From assembly GCF_017220215.1 (NCBI RefSeq), contig NZ_CP071129.1, forward strand, positions 2,852,001-2,916,000: a stretch of 64,000 nt of DNA, in the 5' to 3' direction. Below, piece after piece: positions 1-8,954 of the stretch. The notes under the pieces are model-generated. The model had not been told where the DNA came from. It made no database searches and saw nothing but the letters and a program-made list of their open reading frames with translations. The position numbers were made by a program, and so were the translations under genes. Numbering within the stretch: the first letter of the stretch is position 1; every line of letters starts with the position of its first letter. The DNA is from Caballeronia sp. M1242. GTDB lineage: Bacteria; Pseudomonadota; Gammaproteobacteria; Burkholderiales; Burkholderiaceae.

Positions 1-395
1 CCAGCACGCTCGCGATCCTCACGGCGGCCGGCGTGCCGATCCTGCGCGCGCTGCAAGCGGCGGGCGAAACGTTGAGCAATACCGCGATGCGCCAGAACGT
101 CGACGACGCCATCGTGCGCGTGCGCGAAGGCTCGGCGCTCTCGCGCGCGCTCGCCAATACGAAAACGTTCCCGCCCGTGCTCGTGCACTTGATCCGCTCG
201 GGCGAAGCCACCGGCGACGTTACCACGATGCTCGACCGCGCGTCCGAAGGCGAAGCGCGCGAACTCGAACGCCGCACGATGTTCCTCACGAGCCTGCTCG
301 AACCGCTGCTGATTCTCGCGATGGGCGGCGTCGTGCTGGTGATCGTGCTCGCGGTGATGCTGCCGATCATCGAACTGAATAATCTGGTGCAGTAA
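1..395 (+). CDS. gspF: Type II secretion inner-membrane platform protein GspF (3' end)
   Basis: C-terminal part of the polytopic platform protein of the type II secretion machine. The open frame runs in from the left edge (first full codon at base 3). It shows the conserved GspF C-terminal half: a run reading LTAAGVPILRAL, the region around SGEATGDVTTML, and a last hydrophobic helix followed by a NNLVQ end. GspF sits in the inner membrane and links the GspE ATPase to the pseudopilus. Its TAA stop overlaps the ATG of gspC by one base. gspD and gspE would be expected just left of the window. Confidence 0.95.
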   Translation, partial: STLAILTAAGVPILRALQAAGETLSNTAMRQNVDDAIVRVREGSALSRALANTKTFPPVLVHLIRSGEATGDVTTMLDRASEGEARELERRTMFLTSLLEPLLILAMGGVVLVIVLAVMLPIIELNNLVQ

Positions 396-808
396 TGAAC
401 GCCCTGCAAACCCGCCTGCTCACGCTCGCCGCGCTCGCGCTCTTTTGCGTGACGGTGACCTATTGGGTCGTCACGCTGACTTCTCGCCAGACCGCGCCGC
501 TGCCCGCCGCCGCCGCGACGCGCACGCCGTCGGTCGAACAGGCCGCGACGATTTTCGGCGGGCAACTGGAGCGGCAAGCGAATTCGGACGTGCATCTGTT
601 CGGCATTCTCGCGCTGCAAGGCGGCGCGGCGGCCATCGTGAGCTACGGCGGCGAGCCGCCGCGCGCGGTGTCGCTCGGCGGGCCGCTCGCGCAGGGCGTG
701 AAGCTCTCGCAGGTGAAGGCGCGTTCGATCATCGTCGAGCGCAACGGCGTGAAGTCGGAAATCTTCCTGCCGCCCGTGCCGCCCGGACCGACGATCTACG
801 TCCGTTGA
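395..808 (+). CDS. gspC: Type II secretion inner-membrane protein GspC
   Basis: A 137-residue bitopic protein: short cytoplasmic start, one membrane helix at about residues 8-28, a proline/alanine-rich linker, then a small periplasmic homology region (about 50-137) that in the family contacts the GspD secretin. It is short because, as in Burkholderia GspC, there is no C-terminal PDZ domain. It overlaps gspF by one base, and its place between gspF and gspG is typical of this family of bacteria. About 120 bases separate it from gspG. Confidence 0.88.
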   Translation: MNALQTRLLTLAALALFCVTVTYWVVTLTSRQTAPLPAAAATRTPSVEQAATIFGGQLERQANSDVHLFGILALQGGAAAIVSYGGEPPRAVSLGGPLAQGVKLSQVKARSIIVERNGVKSEIFLPPVPPGPTIYVR

Positions 809-927
809 GCACGGTCACGGCGCGATGAAGGCCGGTCGATAGAATGCTCGGCGGCTTCGGTCGAACGGAGCCGCATGTTTCTTAAATCAAGCGGGCGCAA
901 GCCCTGAATCAACACGAGGTAGCAGTC

Positions 928-1392
928 ATGCAAATGTGGACGCAACGCCGCATGGAAATCACCCAGGCCAAGGCGCGCCGTCAACGGGGTTTTACGCTCA
1001 TCGAGATCATGGTCGTGATCGCGATTCTCGGCATTCTCGCCGCGCTGATCGTGCCGAAGATCATGAGCCGCCCCGACGAAGCGCGTCGCGTGGCCGCGAA
1101 GCAGGACATCGGCACCATCATGCAGGCCATGAAGCTGTACCGGCTGGACAACGGCCGTTATCCGACGCAGGAGCAGGGCCTGCGCGCGCTCGTCGAAAAG
1201 CCGACGACGGAACCCGTGCCGAACAACTGGAAGGACGGCGGCTATCTGGAACGCCTGCCGGCTGATCCGTGGGGCGGCCAGTATCAATATCTGAATCCGG
1301 GCGTGCACGGCGAAATCGACGTGTTCAGCTACGGCGCGGACAACAAGGCGGGCGGCGAGGGCAACGATGCCGACGTCGGCTCGTGGCAGTAA
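928..1392 (+). CDS. gspG: Type II secretion major pseudopilin GspG
   Basis: Major pseudopilin, 154 residues. A type IV prepilin leader ends in QRG; the GspO peptidase would cut after Gly21 to expose Phe22, with the invariant Glu at mature position 5 (Glu26), followed by a hydrophobic helix. The C-terminal half holds the GspG signature region (NGRYPTQEQGL, then a DPWGG segment) that binds calcium in known structures. The ATG at 928 has a GAGG-like site upstream; an internal ATG at 952 is possible. It forms the shaft of the pseudopilus. Confidence 0.96.
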   Translation: MQMWTQRRMEITQAKARRQRGFTLIEIMVVIAILGILAALIVPKIMSRPDEARRVAAKQDIGTIMQAMKLYRLDNGRYPTQEQGLRALVEKPTTEPVPNNWKDGGYLERLPADPWGGQYQYLNPGVHGEIDVFSYGADNKAGGEGNDADVGSWQ

Positions 1393-1404
1393 AAGGAACG
1401 TGAA

Positions 1405-1887
1405 GTGAACAGGCACGGCAGGCACAGGGCGGCGCATCGGAATGCGGGTTTCACGCTGCTGGAAATGCTCGTCGTGCTGGTCATCGCGGGCTTGCTTGTG
1501 TCGCTCGCGTCGTTGCAGCTCACGCGCAATCCGCGCACCGACTTGAATGAAGAGGCGCAACGGCTCGCGCTGCTGTTCGAATCGGCGGGCGACGAAGCGC
1601 AAGTGCGCGCCCGGCCTATCGCGTTTCAGCCGGTGGAAGGCGGATTCCGCTTCGACATCCGCACCGAAGACGGCTGGCGCCCGCTGCGCGACGACCTCTT
1701 GCGCGCGCGCCGCTGGGAAGGCGGCGTGACGAGCGTGAGCATCCAGTTTCTCGACTCCGACAAGTCCGTGAGCCGGCTCGTCTTCGGCACTGAAGCCATC
1801 GACACGCCCATGGAAATCACGCTCGTTTCGGCGGTGGGCCGCGCCACGATCATCGGCAGCGGCAACGGCCGCTTCCAGGTGCGGTGA
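1405..1887 (+). CDS. gspH: Type II secretion minor pseudopilin GspH
   Basis: Minor pseudopilin of 160 residues with a GTG start preceded by an AAGGAACG ribosome site. The prepilin cleavage motif NAG|FTLLE places the cut after Gly15 and Glu5 of the mature protein at residue 20; a hydrophobic helix follows. The rest is a beta-rich globular domain typical of GspH, which caps the pseudopilus with GspI, J and K. It lies 12 bases after gspG and its TGA overlaps the start of gspI. Confidence 0.92.
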   Translation: MNRHGRHRAAHRNAGFTLLEMLVVLVIAGLLVSLASLQLTRNPRTDLNEEAQRLALLFESAGDEAQVRARPIAFQPVEGGFRFDIRTEDGWRPLRDDLLRARRWEGGVTSVSIQFLDSDKSVSRLVFGTEAIDTPMEITLVSAVGRATIIGSGNGRFQVR

Positions 1888-2273
1888 TGCGGTCACCATC
1901 TGTACAACGCGGCTTCACGATGATCGAAGTGCTCGTCGCGCTGGCGATCCTCGCGGTGGCGCTCGCGGCGTCGCTGCGCGCGGTCGGATCGATGGCGACG
2001 AGCGAAGCGGACCTGCATCGGCGTCTGCTCGCAGGCTGGAGCGCGGACAACGAACTCGCGCAACTGCGGCTCGCGCATGTGTTTCCGGACATCGGCTCGC
2101 GCACCTTCGACTGCTCGCAGGGCAATCTGAAGCTCGTCTGCACGCAGCGCGTCTCGGCGACGCCGAATCCTATTTTCCGTCGCGTCGAAATGTTCGTCGC
2201 GACGCCCGGGCGCGCCGGTTATCTCGCGCAGATGGTCACGGTGGTGGCGAATGAAACGAACCGTTCGCTCTGA
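1887..2273 (+). CDS. gspI: Type II secretion minor pseudopilin GspI
   Basis: Minor pseudopilin of 128 residues with the prepilin motif QRG|FTMIE (cut after Gly9, Glu at mature position 5) and an alanine-rich membrane helix. The ATG at 1887 overlaps the gspH stop (TGATG), which favours it over the in-frame GTG three bases earlier. GspI nucleates the GspI-J-K tip complex of the pseudopilus. The end of the gene overlaps the start of gspJ by 23 bases. Confidence 0.92.
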   Translation: MRSPSVQRGFTMIEVLVALAILAVALAASLRAVGSMATSEADLHRRLLAGWSADNELAQLRLAHVFPDIGSRTFDCSQGNLKLVCTQRVSATPNPIFRRVEMFVATPGRAGYLAQMVTVVANETNRSL

Positions 2274-2934
2274 CCCCCGGCGCGCGGCGCGCCGGCAGCG
2301 CGGGTTCACGCTGCTCGAAATGCTCATCGCCATCGCCATTCTCGCGGTCATCGCGGTGTTGTCGTGGCGCGGGCTGGACCAGATCATTCGCGGCCGCGCG
2401 ACCATCACGAACGCGATGGAAGACGAGCGCGTGGTCGCCCAGTTGTTCGACCAGATGCGCATCGACGCGCGCCAGGCCGCGACCGACGACGAAGCCGGCC
2501 AGCCCGCGGTCTCGCTCGGCAACGGCACGCTGCAGATCGTGCGCGGCGTGTTCGCGCCCGCCACCGCGCCGCGCCTGCAGGTGGTGCGCTATCGGCTGAC
2601 GGACGGGCGCATCGTGCGATTCGCGTCGCCGCCGCTCGAAAACGTGGGCGAAGTGCGGCGCGCGTTGTCGTCGAGCGATACCGCCGATGGCTGGAGCGCG
2701 GTTCCGTTGCTCGGCGGCGTCCGGTCGCTCGCGACGCGCGTCTACATTCCGCAGAAGGGCTGGACGACGCGCATGGCCGACGTGCTTTCGCAGATCAACG
2801 AGAACGACAACAATCTGAAGGTGCCGCAACTCGGTAACGCGCCGCTCGCGCGTGCCGTGTCGGGCATTCAGGTGGCGGTCGGCGCGACGAATCTGCGCGT
2901 GCCGATCACGCGCGTGTTCCTGGTCGGAGAATGA
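2251..2934 (+). CDS. gspJ: Type II secretion minor pseudopilin GspJ
   Basis: Minor pseudopilin of 227 residues. The basic leader ends QRG|FTLLE (cut after Gly18, Glu23 conserved), followed by a hydrophobic helix and a long globular domain of the GspJ type. It is the second member of the tip complex. The start lies inside the 3' end of gspI, and the stop overlaps the ATG of gspK in an ATGA arrangement, so the genes are very likely translationally coupled. Confidence 0.92.
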   Translation: MKRTVRSDPRRAARRQRGFTLLEMLIAIAILAVIAVLSWRGLDQIIRGRATITNAMEDERVVAQLFDQMRIDARQAATDDEAGQPAVSLGNGTLQIVRGVFAPATAPRLQVVRYRLTDGRIVRFASPPLENVGEVRRALSSSDTADGWSAVPLLGGVRSLATRVYIPQKGWTTRMADVLSQINENDNNLKVPQLGNAPLARAVSGIQVAVGATNLRVPITRVFLVGE

Positions 2935-4043
2935 CGATGCGTGCCTCGGGCCTGAGCAAAAGACAGCGCGGCGTCGCAATCATCAGCGCGTTGCTGGTGG
3001 TCGCGCTCTCGTCGATTCTCGTGTCGGGCATGTTGTGGCGGCAGCAGGTGCAGGTGCGGCGCATCGAAAATCAGCGGTTGCTTGCGCAGGCGCAGTGGAT
3101 TTCTCGCAGCGCGCTCGACTGGACGCGGCTCATTCTGCGTTCCGAAGCCGATACATCGCCGACCGTCACGTATCTCGGCGGCGTGTGGGGCGTGCCGATC
3201 GCGAAGACGAAGCTCTCCGACTTTCTCGGGCAGATCGGCGAAGTGCGCTCGCAGGAAGGCGCGCAGACGTTTCTGTCCGGCTCCATCGAGGACGCGCAGG
3301 CGAAGTTCAACTTGCGCAACCTCGTCGCGACGCCGGCGCCCGGCGTGCTGACCATCAACGTCGAGCAGATTCAGGCGTTTCAGCGGCTTCTGACGATGCT
3401 CGGCATCAACGGATCGCTTGCGAAGACGGTCGCCTTGCAGATGCGCGCGGGACTCTCGCGCTCCGCGACGCGCTTCCAGACGCAGACGGGCAACGGCGCG
3501 ACAGCGGCGAGCTCGCCCGCGGAGGCCATGGCGGCGATGGCGCAAGGCGGCGGCACGGGCGGCGGCAATTTCACCGACGATCCCGGCCTCAAGGATGCCG
3601 ACAGCGACGCGCCGGTCGCGCCGCTGCAGATGATCAGCGTGGATTCGCTGCTCGACGTGCCGGGCTTTTCGGCCGAAGCGGTCGCGAAGCTGCGGCCGTT
3701 CGTGACTGTCCTGCCGACGACGACCCCCGTGAACATGAATACCGCGCCGGCCACGGTGGTCGCCGCCGTGGTGCCGGGCATGAGCCTTTCGCAGGCGCAG
3801 GCGTTCGTCGCTCGGCGCGAGACGGTGTTTTTCCACGATATCGGCAACGTGCAGCTCGCGCTGACCGGCGCGGGCGTCCGTTCCACGTCGATCGACCCGA
3901 ACCAGCTCGACGTGACCACGCGCTATTTTGTGATTCACGGCCGCGTCGAACATGAGCGCGCGCAACTGGAGCGCACGACGCTCGTGTACCGCGATGCGAC
4001 CACGCACACCACGCGCATCGTCTATACGCGCGACGCGCTCTGA
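2931..4043 (+). CDS. gspK: Type II secretion minor pseudopilin GspK
   Basis: The largest pseudopilin, 370 residues. The prepilin motif QRG|VAIIS has Ser instead of Glu at mature position 5, which is the hallmark of GspK and fits its role at the very tip of the pseudopilus. A large helical domain follows, with a glycine/alanine-rich insertion at about residues 190-215. It overlaps gspJ by four bases. Confidence 0.93.
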   Translation: MTMRASGLSKRQRGVAIISALLVVALSSILVSGMLWRQQVQVRRIENQRLLAQAQWISRSALDWTRLILRSEADTSPTVTYLGGVWGVPIAKTKLSDFLGQIGEVRSQEGAQTFLSGSIEDAQAKFNLRNLVATPAPGVLTINVEQIQAFQRLLTMLGINGSLAKTVALQMRAGLSRSATRFQTQTGNGATAASSPAEAMAAMAQGGGTGGGNFTDDPGLKDADSDAPVAPLQMISVDSLLDVPGFSAEAVAKLRPFVTVLPTTTPVNMNTAPATVVAAVVPGMSLSQAQAFVARRETVFFHDIGNVQLALTGAGVRSTSIDPNQLDVTTRYFVIHGRVEHERAQLERTTLVYRDATTHTTRIVYTRDAL

Positions 4044-4074
4044 TGACGCTGTTACTGACAAGAGGAAGTGGCCT

Positions 4075-5430
4075 TTGAGCACACTGATCGTTCTATTACC
4101 GCCGCGCGATCCCGCCGTGCGCTCGCAGGAGTGGCAACTGCCCGACCTGCCGTTTCTGCTGCTGGACAAGCGCGGCGAGACACAACGCGCCGGCCGTGCC
4201 GCTGTCGGCGTTCTGCCGCGCGCCAACGCGACCGTGCTGATCGTCGCGGCGCGCGACACGCTGCTGCTCGCCGCTACCGTTCCGCCGCTCAAAGGTCCGA
4301 GGCTGCGTCAGGCGCTGCCGAACGTTGTCGAAGACCAGTTGATCCAGGACCCGCAGACGTGCCACATCGCCGTCGATCCGGTCGCGCTCGCGGACGGACG
4401 GCGCGTGGTCGCGGTGATCGATCGCGGCTGGTTCCGCTTTGTCTGCGATGCGTTCATGAGCACCGGGCATCGCAATCTGAAGGCGGTTCCGGCCATGCGC
4501 TGCCTGCCCGTTCCGGCCGCTGCGCCTGTCATCGAGACGCCGGAAGACGCAGAGGACGCCGCCGAAGCGGAAGCGCCGCCGACGCCCTTCATCGCGGGAT
4601 TGCTCGGCAACGTGATTTCGACCGCGCCCGCGCTGATCGGCGACGTGCAAGCGGCGGCGCCCGCGACCGGCGGCGCGCCGCGCGTGGAAATCGCCATCGC
4701 GCGCGGCGAACGCGCGGCGCTCGGCGAAGGGCTCGCGCTGCCCATCGATTCGATTGCGCCGACGCTCGACGCGCTCGCGGGCGGGCATCCGTTTACGCTG
4801 TATTCGCTCGCCGATATTCCCGGCGACGAGCCGCGTCTCGCGGCGTCGGGCAAACACGCGGCCGTCGCGGGCGCGCAGCCGCTCGCGTTCGAGGCGCTTG
4901 CCCGCAACGCGCTCGCGAGCCGCTTCGACCTGTGCCAGTTCGAATTCGCCGCGCAGCCGTGGCGGCTCGACCGCGCGACCATGCGCCGCCTGCGCGTACC
5001 GATCGCGCTCGTGGCGGCGTCCGTCATCGTGTCGATCGTCGGCATCAACGTGCAGTGGATTCAGCTCTCGCGCCAGCGCGACGCCATCAACGCGCAGATG
5101 ACCGAGCTGCTGCTTAACGCGTTCCCGAAGACCACGACCGTGCTCGACGCGCCCGATCAGATGGCGCGCAATCTCGACCGGCTGCGCGTCGCGTCGGGCG
5201 AGCTGTCGCCGTCAGACTTTCTGTCGCTCGCCGACGGCCTCGCGCGCTCGCTCGGTCCGGTGCCGGTGAACGGCATCGCCGGGCTGGATTATCGGGACCG
5301 TCATCTGGAAGTGACGTTCAAGCCGGACACCAAGGTCGATCCTGACCTCGGCAAGCGCCTCGCGGCCAACGGGCTGAACGGCGCCATCGACACGAACACC
5401 GGCAAATGGACCATCAGGAGCGGCCAATGA
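4075..5430 (+). CDS. gspL: Type II secretion assembly-platform protein GspL (TTG start)
   Basis: Bitopic platform protein, 451 residues: an actin-like cytoplasmic domain at about 1-300 that binds GspE in the family, one membrane helix at about 307-329, and a periplasmic ferredoxin-like domain that pairs with GspM. The frame stays open back into gspK, but sequence resembling GspL begins only at STLIVLLPP, so I place the start at the TTG at 4075, six bases after an AAGAGGAAG ribosome site. The stop overlaps the gspM start (ATGA). Confidence 0.88.
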   Translation: MSTLIVLLPPRDPAVRSQEWQLPDLPFLLLDKRGETQRAGRAAVGVLPRANATVLIVAARDTLLLAATVPPLKGPRLRQALPNVVEDQLIQDPQTCHIAVDPVALADGRRVVAVIDRGWFRFVCDAFMSTGHRNLKAVPAMRCLPVPAAAPVIETPEDAEDAAEAEAPPTPFIAGLLGNVISTAPALIGDVQAAAPATGGAPRVEIAIARGERAALGEGLALPIDSIAPTLDALAGGHPFTLYSLADIPGDEPRLAASGKHAAVAGAQPLAFEALARNALASRFDLCQFEFAAQPWRLDRATMRRLRVPIALVAASVIVSIVGINVQWIQLSRQRDAINAQMTELLLNAFPKTTTVLDAPDQMARNLDRLRVASGELSPSDFLSLADGLARSLGPVPVNGIAGLDYRDRHLEVTFKPDTKVDPDLGKRLAANGLNGAIDTNTGKWTIRSGQ

Positions 5431-5930
5431 AAGCGGAAATCGGACGAACGCTCTCCGAGTTCTGGGAGGCGCGCACGCCGCGCGAAAAGACGCTGTTGAT
5501 GTGGGGCGGCCTGCTGCTCGGCATCGCGCTGGTTTATCTCGTGCTGTGGGCGCCCGCGTACGAAGGCCGCGCCCGCCTGCGCGACACCTTGCCGACGATG
5601 CAGCGCCAGCTCGCCACGATGACCGCGCAGGCTAACGAAGCGCGCTCGCTCGCGGGCAGCGCCGAGGGCGTGACGCCGACGGGCGGCGCGCTGCGCGATG
5701 CGCTCGCAAAGTCGCTCGCGGACAACAACATGCAGCCGACGCAGGTGCAGGTCATCGGCGCGGCGGTGCAGATTCAGTTGAAAAACGCGTCGTTTCCGAA
5801 CTGGACGATGTGGCTCGACGACGCGCGCAAGCAGTTCAAGGTGCAGGTGTCGGAAGCGCATATTCAGGCGCTGAAGCCGGACGGCCAGGTGGACCTGACG
5901 GCATCGCTGCAACCGGCCAGCGTCAAATGA
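5427..5930 (+). CDS. gspM: Type II secretion platform protein GspM
   Basis: A 167-residue bitopic protein with a short cytoplasmic segment rich in Glu and Arg, a membrane helix at about residues 23-45 and a periplasmic domain that in the family dimerises with GspL. The ATG overlaps the gspL stop by four bases; the frame is open 21 bases further upstream, but that part lies within gspL. The stop likewise overlaps gspN. Confidence 0.9.
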   Translation: MKAEIGRTLSEFWEARTPREKTLLMWGGLLLGIALVYLVLWAPAYEGRARLRDTLPTMQRQLATMTAQANEARSLAGSAEGVTPTGGALRDALAKSLADNNMQPTQVQVIGAAVQIQLKNASFPNWTMWLDDARKQFKVQVSEAHIQALKPDGQVDLTASLQPASVK

Positions 5931-6709
5931 GCTACTGGACTCGCCGACTCAGGCTCGCGCTGCCGGGACTCATCGTGATGGTGCTCTCGGTGGCGGGAAC
6001 GCTGCTCGTGATGATGCCCGCCGCGTGGATCACGCCGCAGTTCGCGAAGGCGACGGGCGGCCACGTCAATCTCGCCGATCCTTCGGGTTCGCTCTGGCGC
6101 GGCTCGGCGACGCTGATGCTCGCGGCGAGCAGCGACGGCTCCGGCGCGACGCTGCTGCCGGGGCGCATCGAATGGACGACGGCGTTCTGGCCGCTTTTCA
6201 CCGGCCGCGTGCATATGACCATGCGCCAGACCGAGGCGATGCCGGACCCCGTGTTCGTCGATGCCACGACGCGTGGCGCGACGCTTTCGGCGGGCGGAAT
6301 CGCGGTTCCGGCGACGCTGCTCGCCGGTCTTGGCGCGCCGTTCAATACGCTGAATTTCGAGGGGACAGTGCGACTCTCGTGGACCGAATTCCGGCTGCTC
6401 GGCAGGAATGCTTACGGACAGTTCGTGGTGACGCTCGACGACATGGCTTCGCGCGTGTCGCGGGTCAAGCCGCTCGGGTCGTATCGGGTCGCGTTGCAGG
6501 CGCAAGGGGCGACGGCGAGCATCGATCTTTCGACAACCCGGGGCCCTTTGCTGTTGACCGGCAGCGGCGTGATCTCGCAAGACGCGACGACCTTCGAAGG
6601 CACCGCGAAGGCTGAACCGGCGCAGCGCGAAAATCTCGCGGGACTCCTGAATCTGCTCGGCCGACACACCGATCCGGATACCGTCGCGCTGACGTTCAAC
6701 CATTATTAG
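5927..6709 (+). CDS. gspN: Type II secretion protein GspN
   Basis: Last gene of the gsp operon, 260 residues: an N-terminal membrane anchor at about 9-32 and a beta-rich periplasmic domain matching the GspN family. GspN is accessory and absent from many type II systems. The ATG overlaps the gspM stop (ATGA). It ends ten bases from the convergent efflux gene, with no obvious hairpin between them. Confidence 0.88.
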   Translation: MSYWTRRLRLALPGLIVMVLSVAGTLLVMMPAAWITPQFAKATGGHVNLADPSGSLWRGSATLMLAASSDGSGATLLPGRIEWTTAFWPLFTGRVHMTMRQTEAMPDPVFVDATTRGATLSAGGIAVPATLLAGLGAPFNTLNFEGTVRLSWTEFRLLGRNAYGQFVVTLDDMASRVSRVKPLGSYRVALQAQGATASIDLSTTRGPLLLTGSGVISQDATTFEGTAKAEPAQRENLAGLLNLLGRHTDPDTVALTFNHY

Positions 6710-6718
6710 AGCGCGAAA

Positions 6719-8287
6719 TCAGCCGCCGGCTGAGTCCTTCTGCGTCGCGGACATCGCCTCGGGCGCGGAAGCCGGCGCCGGCGCTTCCACGCCGCCCGTC
6801 TCGCGGTTCATCTGCGCGACGTCCCAGCCGCCGCCCAGGGCCTTCACCAGCCCCACCGACGCCACCATGCGTTGGCCCGCGATGCTCGCGAGCTTCTGCT
6901 CGGCCGTGAACGCCGTGGTCTGCGCGGTCAGCACGCTGATGAACGCGACCGTTCCCGCCTTGTACTGATTGTTGATGATGGCGAGCGCCTGCTGCGCGGA
7001 CTGAACCGCCTGCTGCTGCACGACGATTTCCTTCTCGAGGATTCGCAGAGACGCGAGATTGTCTTCGACGTCCTGGAACGCGGTCAGCACCGTTTGCCGA
7101 TACGTCGCGACATTCTGATCGTAGGCGGCGCGGGCCGCTTCCGTGCGCGCCGCGCGCAAGCCGCCATCGAAAATCGTCGCGGCGATATCCGGCCCGAGCG
7201 TCCAGAAACGCGACGGCGCGCGCAGCAATTGCGACAACACCGTGCTTTCGAACCCGCCCTGCGCTGAGAGCGTGAGCGTCGGGAAATACGCCGCCATCTC
7301 GATGCCGATTTGTTCGTTCGCCGCGGCCGCCTTCCGCTCGGCGGACGCGATATCCGGACGCCGCTCCAGCAGCGCAGACGGCATCGCCGTGGGAATGGTC
7401 GGCGGCGTGGCGTCGAGCGGCATCGCGGGGAGCGAAAACGTCGACGCCGGCTCTCCGACGAGCACCGCGATGGCATGCTCGTATTGCGCGCGCGCTACGC
7501 CGTTGTCGATGGCGGCGGCCTGCGCGGACTGCAACTGCGTCTGCGCCTGAATCACGTCCGAGCGCGCGACGATGCCTTGCGCGTACTGGTTCTGCGTGAG
7601 CCTGAGCGACTGCTGATACGCGGCGACGGTCTCGTCGAGCAGCTTTTGCTGCGCGTCGAGCGCGCGCAACTGAAAGTACGTCTGCGCGAGCGTCGCCTGA
7701 GCGGAGAGGCGCGCGTTGGCGAGGTCCGCCGCCGCGCCCTGCTGCCCCGCCTTCTGCGCCGTCACCGTCCGGCCGATGCTGCCCCACAAGTCCGGCTCCC
7801 ACGAGGCATCGAGCGCGAGGCTAAAGTCGTTGCCGACCGTGCTGCGGCTTGTGGCTGTCCCGGTCGTCAGGCGGCTGCCCGAACGCGACGCCGACGCGGA
7901 CGCCCCGATGGTCGGGAAATACGCCGCGCGCGCTTCGCCGACCAGCGCGCGTGCCTGCCGATACGCCGCCGCGTACTGCGCGATCGTCTGGTTCGACTGG
8001 TTCAGACGCGTTTCGAGATCGTTCAGCTGCGCGTCGTCGTAGACGCTCCACCAGTCGCCGCGGTCTGCGCGGTCGGCGGGCTGCGCGACTTTCCAGCCTT
8101 CGGGCGCTTCCTTGAAGGCGGCGGGCATCGGCGTGGTAGGACGCTGATAATCCGGGCCGACGGCGCAACCTGCGATGGACATCGCGCAGGCGGCGGCAAT
8201 CGAGATGGCGCTCAGTTTGCGCACGGTGCGGCGAGCGGCGGAATGGCGGGACGCGATGGAAGCGGAAACGGCGGGGCGATACGGCAT
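6719..8287 (-). CDS. RND/MFS-type efflux outer-membrane lipoprotein (OprM/NodT family)
   Basis: Outer-membrane channel of a tripartite exporter, 522 residues. A signal peptide ends in a lipobox (SIAG then Cys41), followed by the VGPDYQRP start common to OprM/NodT proteins and two tandem outer-membrane-efflux repeats with coiled-coil heptads. It would form the trimeric exit duct for a drug pump. A shorter start at the GTG at 8224 is possible, as the first 21 residues are an unusually long leader. The MarR gene and EmrB-type pump on the opposite strand are its likely partners. Confidence 0.92.
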   Translation of the reverse strand: MPYRPAVSASIASRHSAARRTVRKLSAISIAAACAMSIAGCAVGPDYQRPTTPMPAAFKEAPEGWKVAQPADRADRGDWWSVYDDAQLNDLETRLNQSNQTIAQYAAAYRQARALVGEARAAYFPTIGASASASRSGSRLTTGTATSRSTVGNDFSLALDASWEPDLWGSIGRTVTAQKAGQQGAAADLANARLSAQATLAQTYFQLRALDAQQKLLDETVAAYQQSLRLTQNQYAQGIVARSDVIQAQTQLQSAQAAAIDNGVARAQYEHAIAVLVGEPASTFSLPAMPLDATPPTIPTAMPSALLERRPDIASAERKAAAANEQIGIEMAAYFPTLTLSAQGGFESTVLSQLLRAPSRFWTLGPDIAATIFDGGLRAARTEAARAAYDQNVATYRQTVLTAFQDVEDNLASLRILEKEIVVQQQAVQSAQQALAIINNQYKAGTVAFISVLTAQTTAFTAEQKLASIAGQRMVASVGLVKALGGGWDVAQMNRETGGVEAPAPASAPEAMSATQKDSAGG

Positions 8288-8360
8288 CTGCTTGTCGAAA
8301 ATTCGGTTGGCGGCGGTTCGTCCGGTGCGGCGAACGCGGTCAGCCGAGATAGTAACGGAA

Positions 8361-8389
8361 CGCCCGCAGCGTGGTTCGCAGCGGGCGTC
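8361..8389. repeat. Perfect 8-bp inverted repeat upstream of the efflux channel gene
   Basis: ACGCCCGC and its exact complement GCGGGCGT are separated by 13 bases. The structure lies between the start of the outer-membrane factor gene and the end of the small membrane-protein gene, both on the minus strand. It has no adjacent T-run, so it is more likely a stem in the mRNA or a protein site than a classical terminator. Confidence 0.4.
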
Positions 8390-8483
8390 GGGCAGACGTT
8401 AGGGTAACGGCTTAGCCGTAAGGCGGGTGTTACGTGCGGGAAGATATAGGTTACGGCGCGTTACTCGTGACGATGAACGCGAT

Positions 8484-8771
8484 TCAACGGCCGGTCGAGC
8501 CGCCCGCGCACGGCCCGCCGATCAGCGTGCGCGACGACGCACCGCCCGCTTTCTCGGAAGCTGCGCCCTTGCGCCGATGCCGATTCTCGAACCAGCCCAT
8601 TCCAAGCACCGCCAGCGAGCCGCCCGGCAGCAGGAACACGATCAGATAAAGCGCGAGCTTCCACGAATTCAACTTCGGCGGGACGAAGTGACGGGAAGCA
8701 CTGGCGATCGTGCTGCTGACTTGGCCGATGCGTCGGCGGGCGGTGCGGGCGGTCTCTGCGAAGCGGGTCAT
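8484..8771 (-). CDS. Small membrane protein of unknown function
   Basis: A 95-residue protein with a basic N-terminal region, one strong membrane helix (about residues 44-64, LALYLIVFLLPGG core) and an arginine- and glycine-rich tail. The frame is open further upstream, but I chose the ATG at 8771 because the earlier part does not look coding and runs into the operator region. An AAGAGA-like ribosome site precedes it. It is transcribed toward the outer-membrane channel gene and may share its promoter. I do not recognise a family. Confidence 0.6.
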   Translation of the reverse strand: MTRFAETARTARRRIGQVSSTIASASRHFVPPKLNSWKLALYLIVFLLPGGSLAVLGMGWFENRHRRKGAASEKAGGASSRTLIGGPCAGGSTGR

Positions 8772-8852
8772 TTGCGGTCTCTTCAGGCGTCGTTCGAACG
8801 ACGCAGCTGGGATCAAAACATAGTCTCGGGCGGCGCATGAAGCGCATAACTC

Positions 8853-8881
8853 GTTGCATAGAATAATATTGACTATGCAAC
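8853..8881. promoter_or_regulatory. Probable MarR operator: 9-bp perfect inverted repeat
   Basis: GTTGCATAG, an 11-base AT-rich spacer, then CTATGCAAC, a perfect palindrome. It lies in the divergent gap between the small membrane protein/outer-membrane channel genes (minus) and the MarR gene (plus). TTGCATA-type half-sites with an AT-rich centre are typical of MarR-family operators, and the spacer could contain the -10 element of either promoter. It is therefore well placed to give autoregulation and control of the pump. Confidence 0.72.
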
Positions 8882-8954
8882 TACTTTTCAAGATACTGGC
8901 GATTGCTTTTCTCGAACTGTTGTTTCGCGGCACGCCGCGCCGACGTCAACCCGC

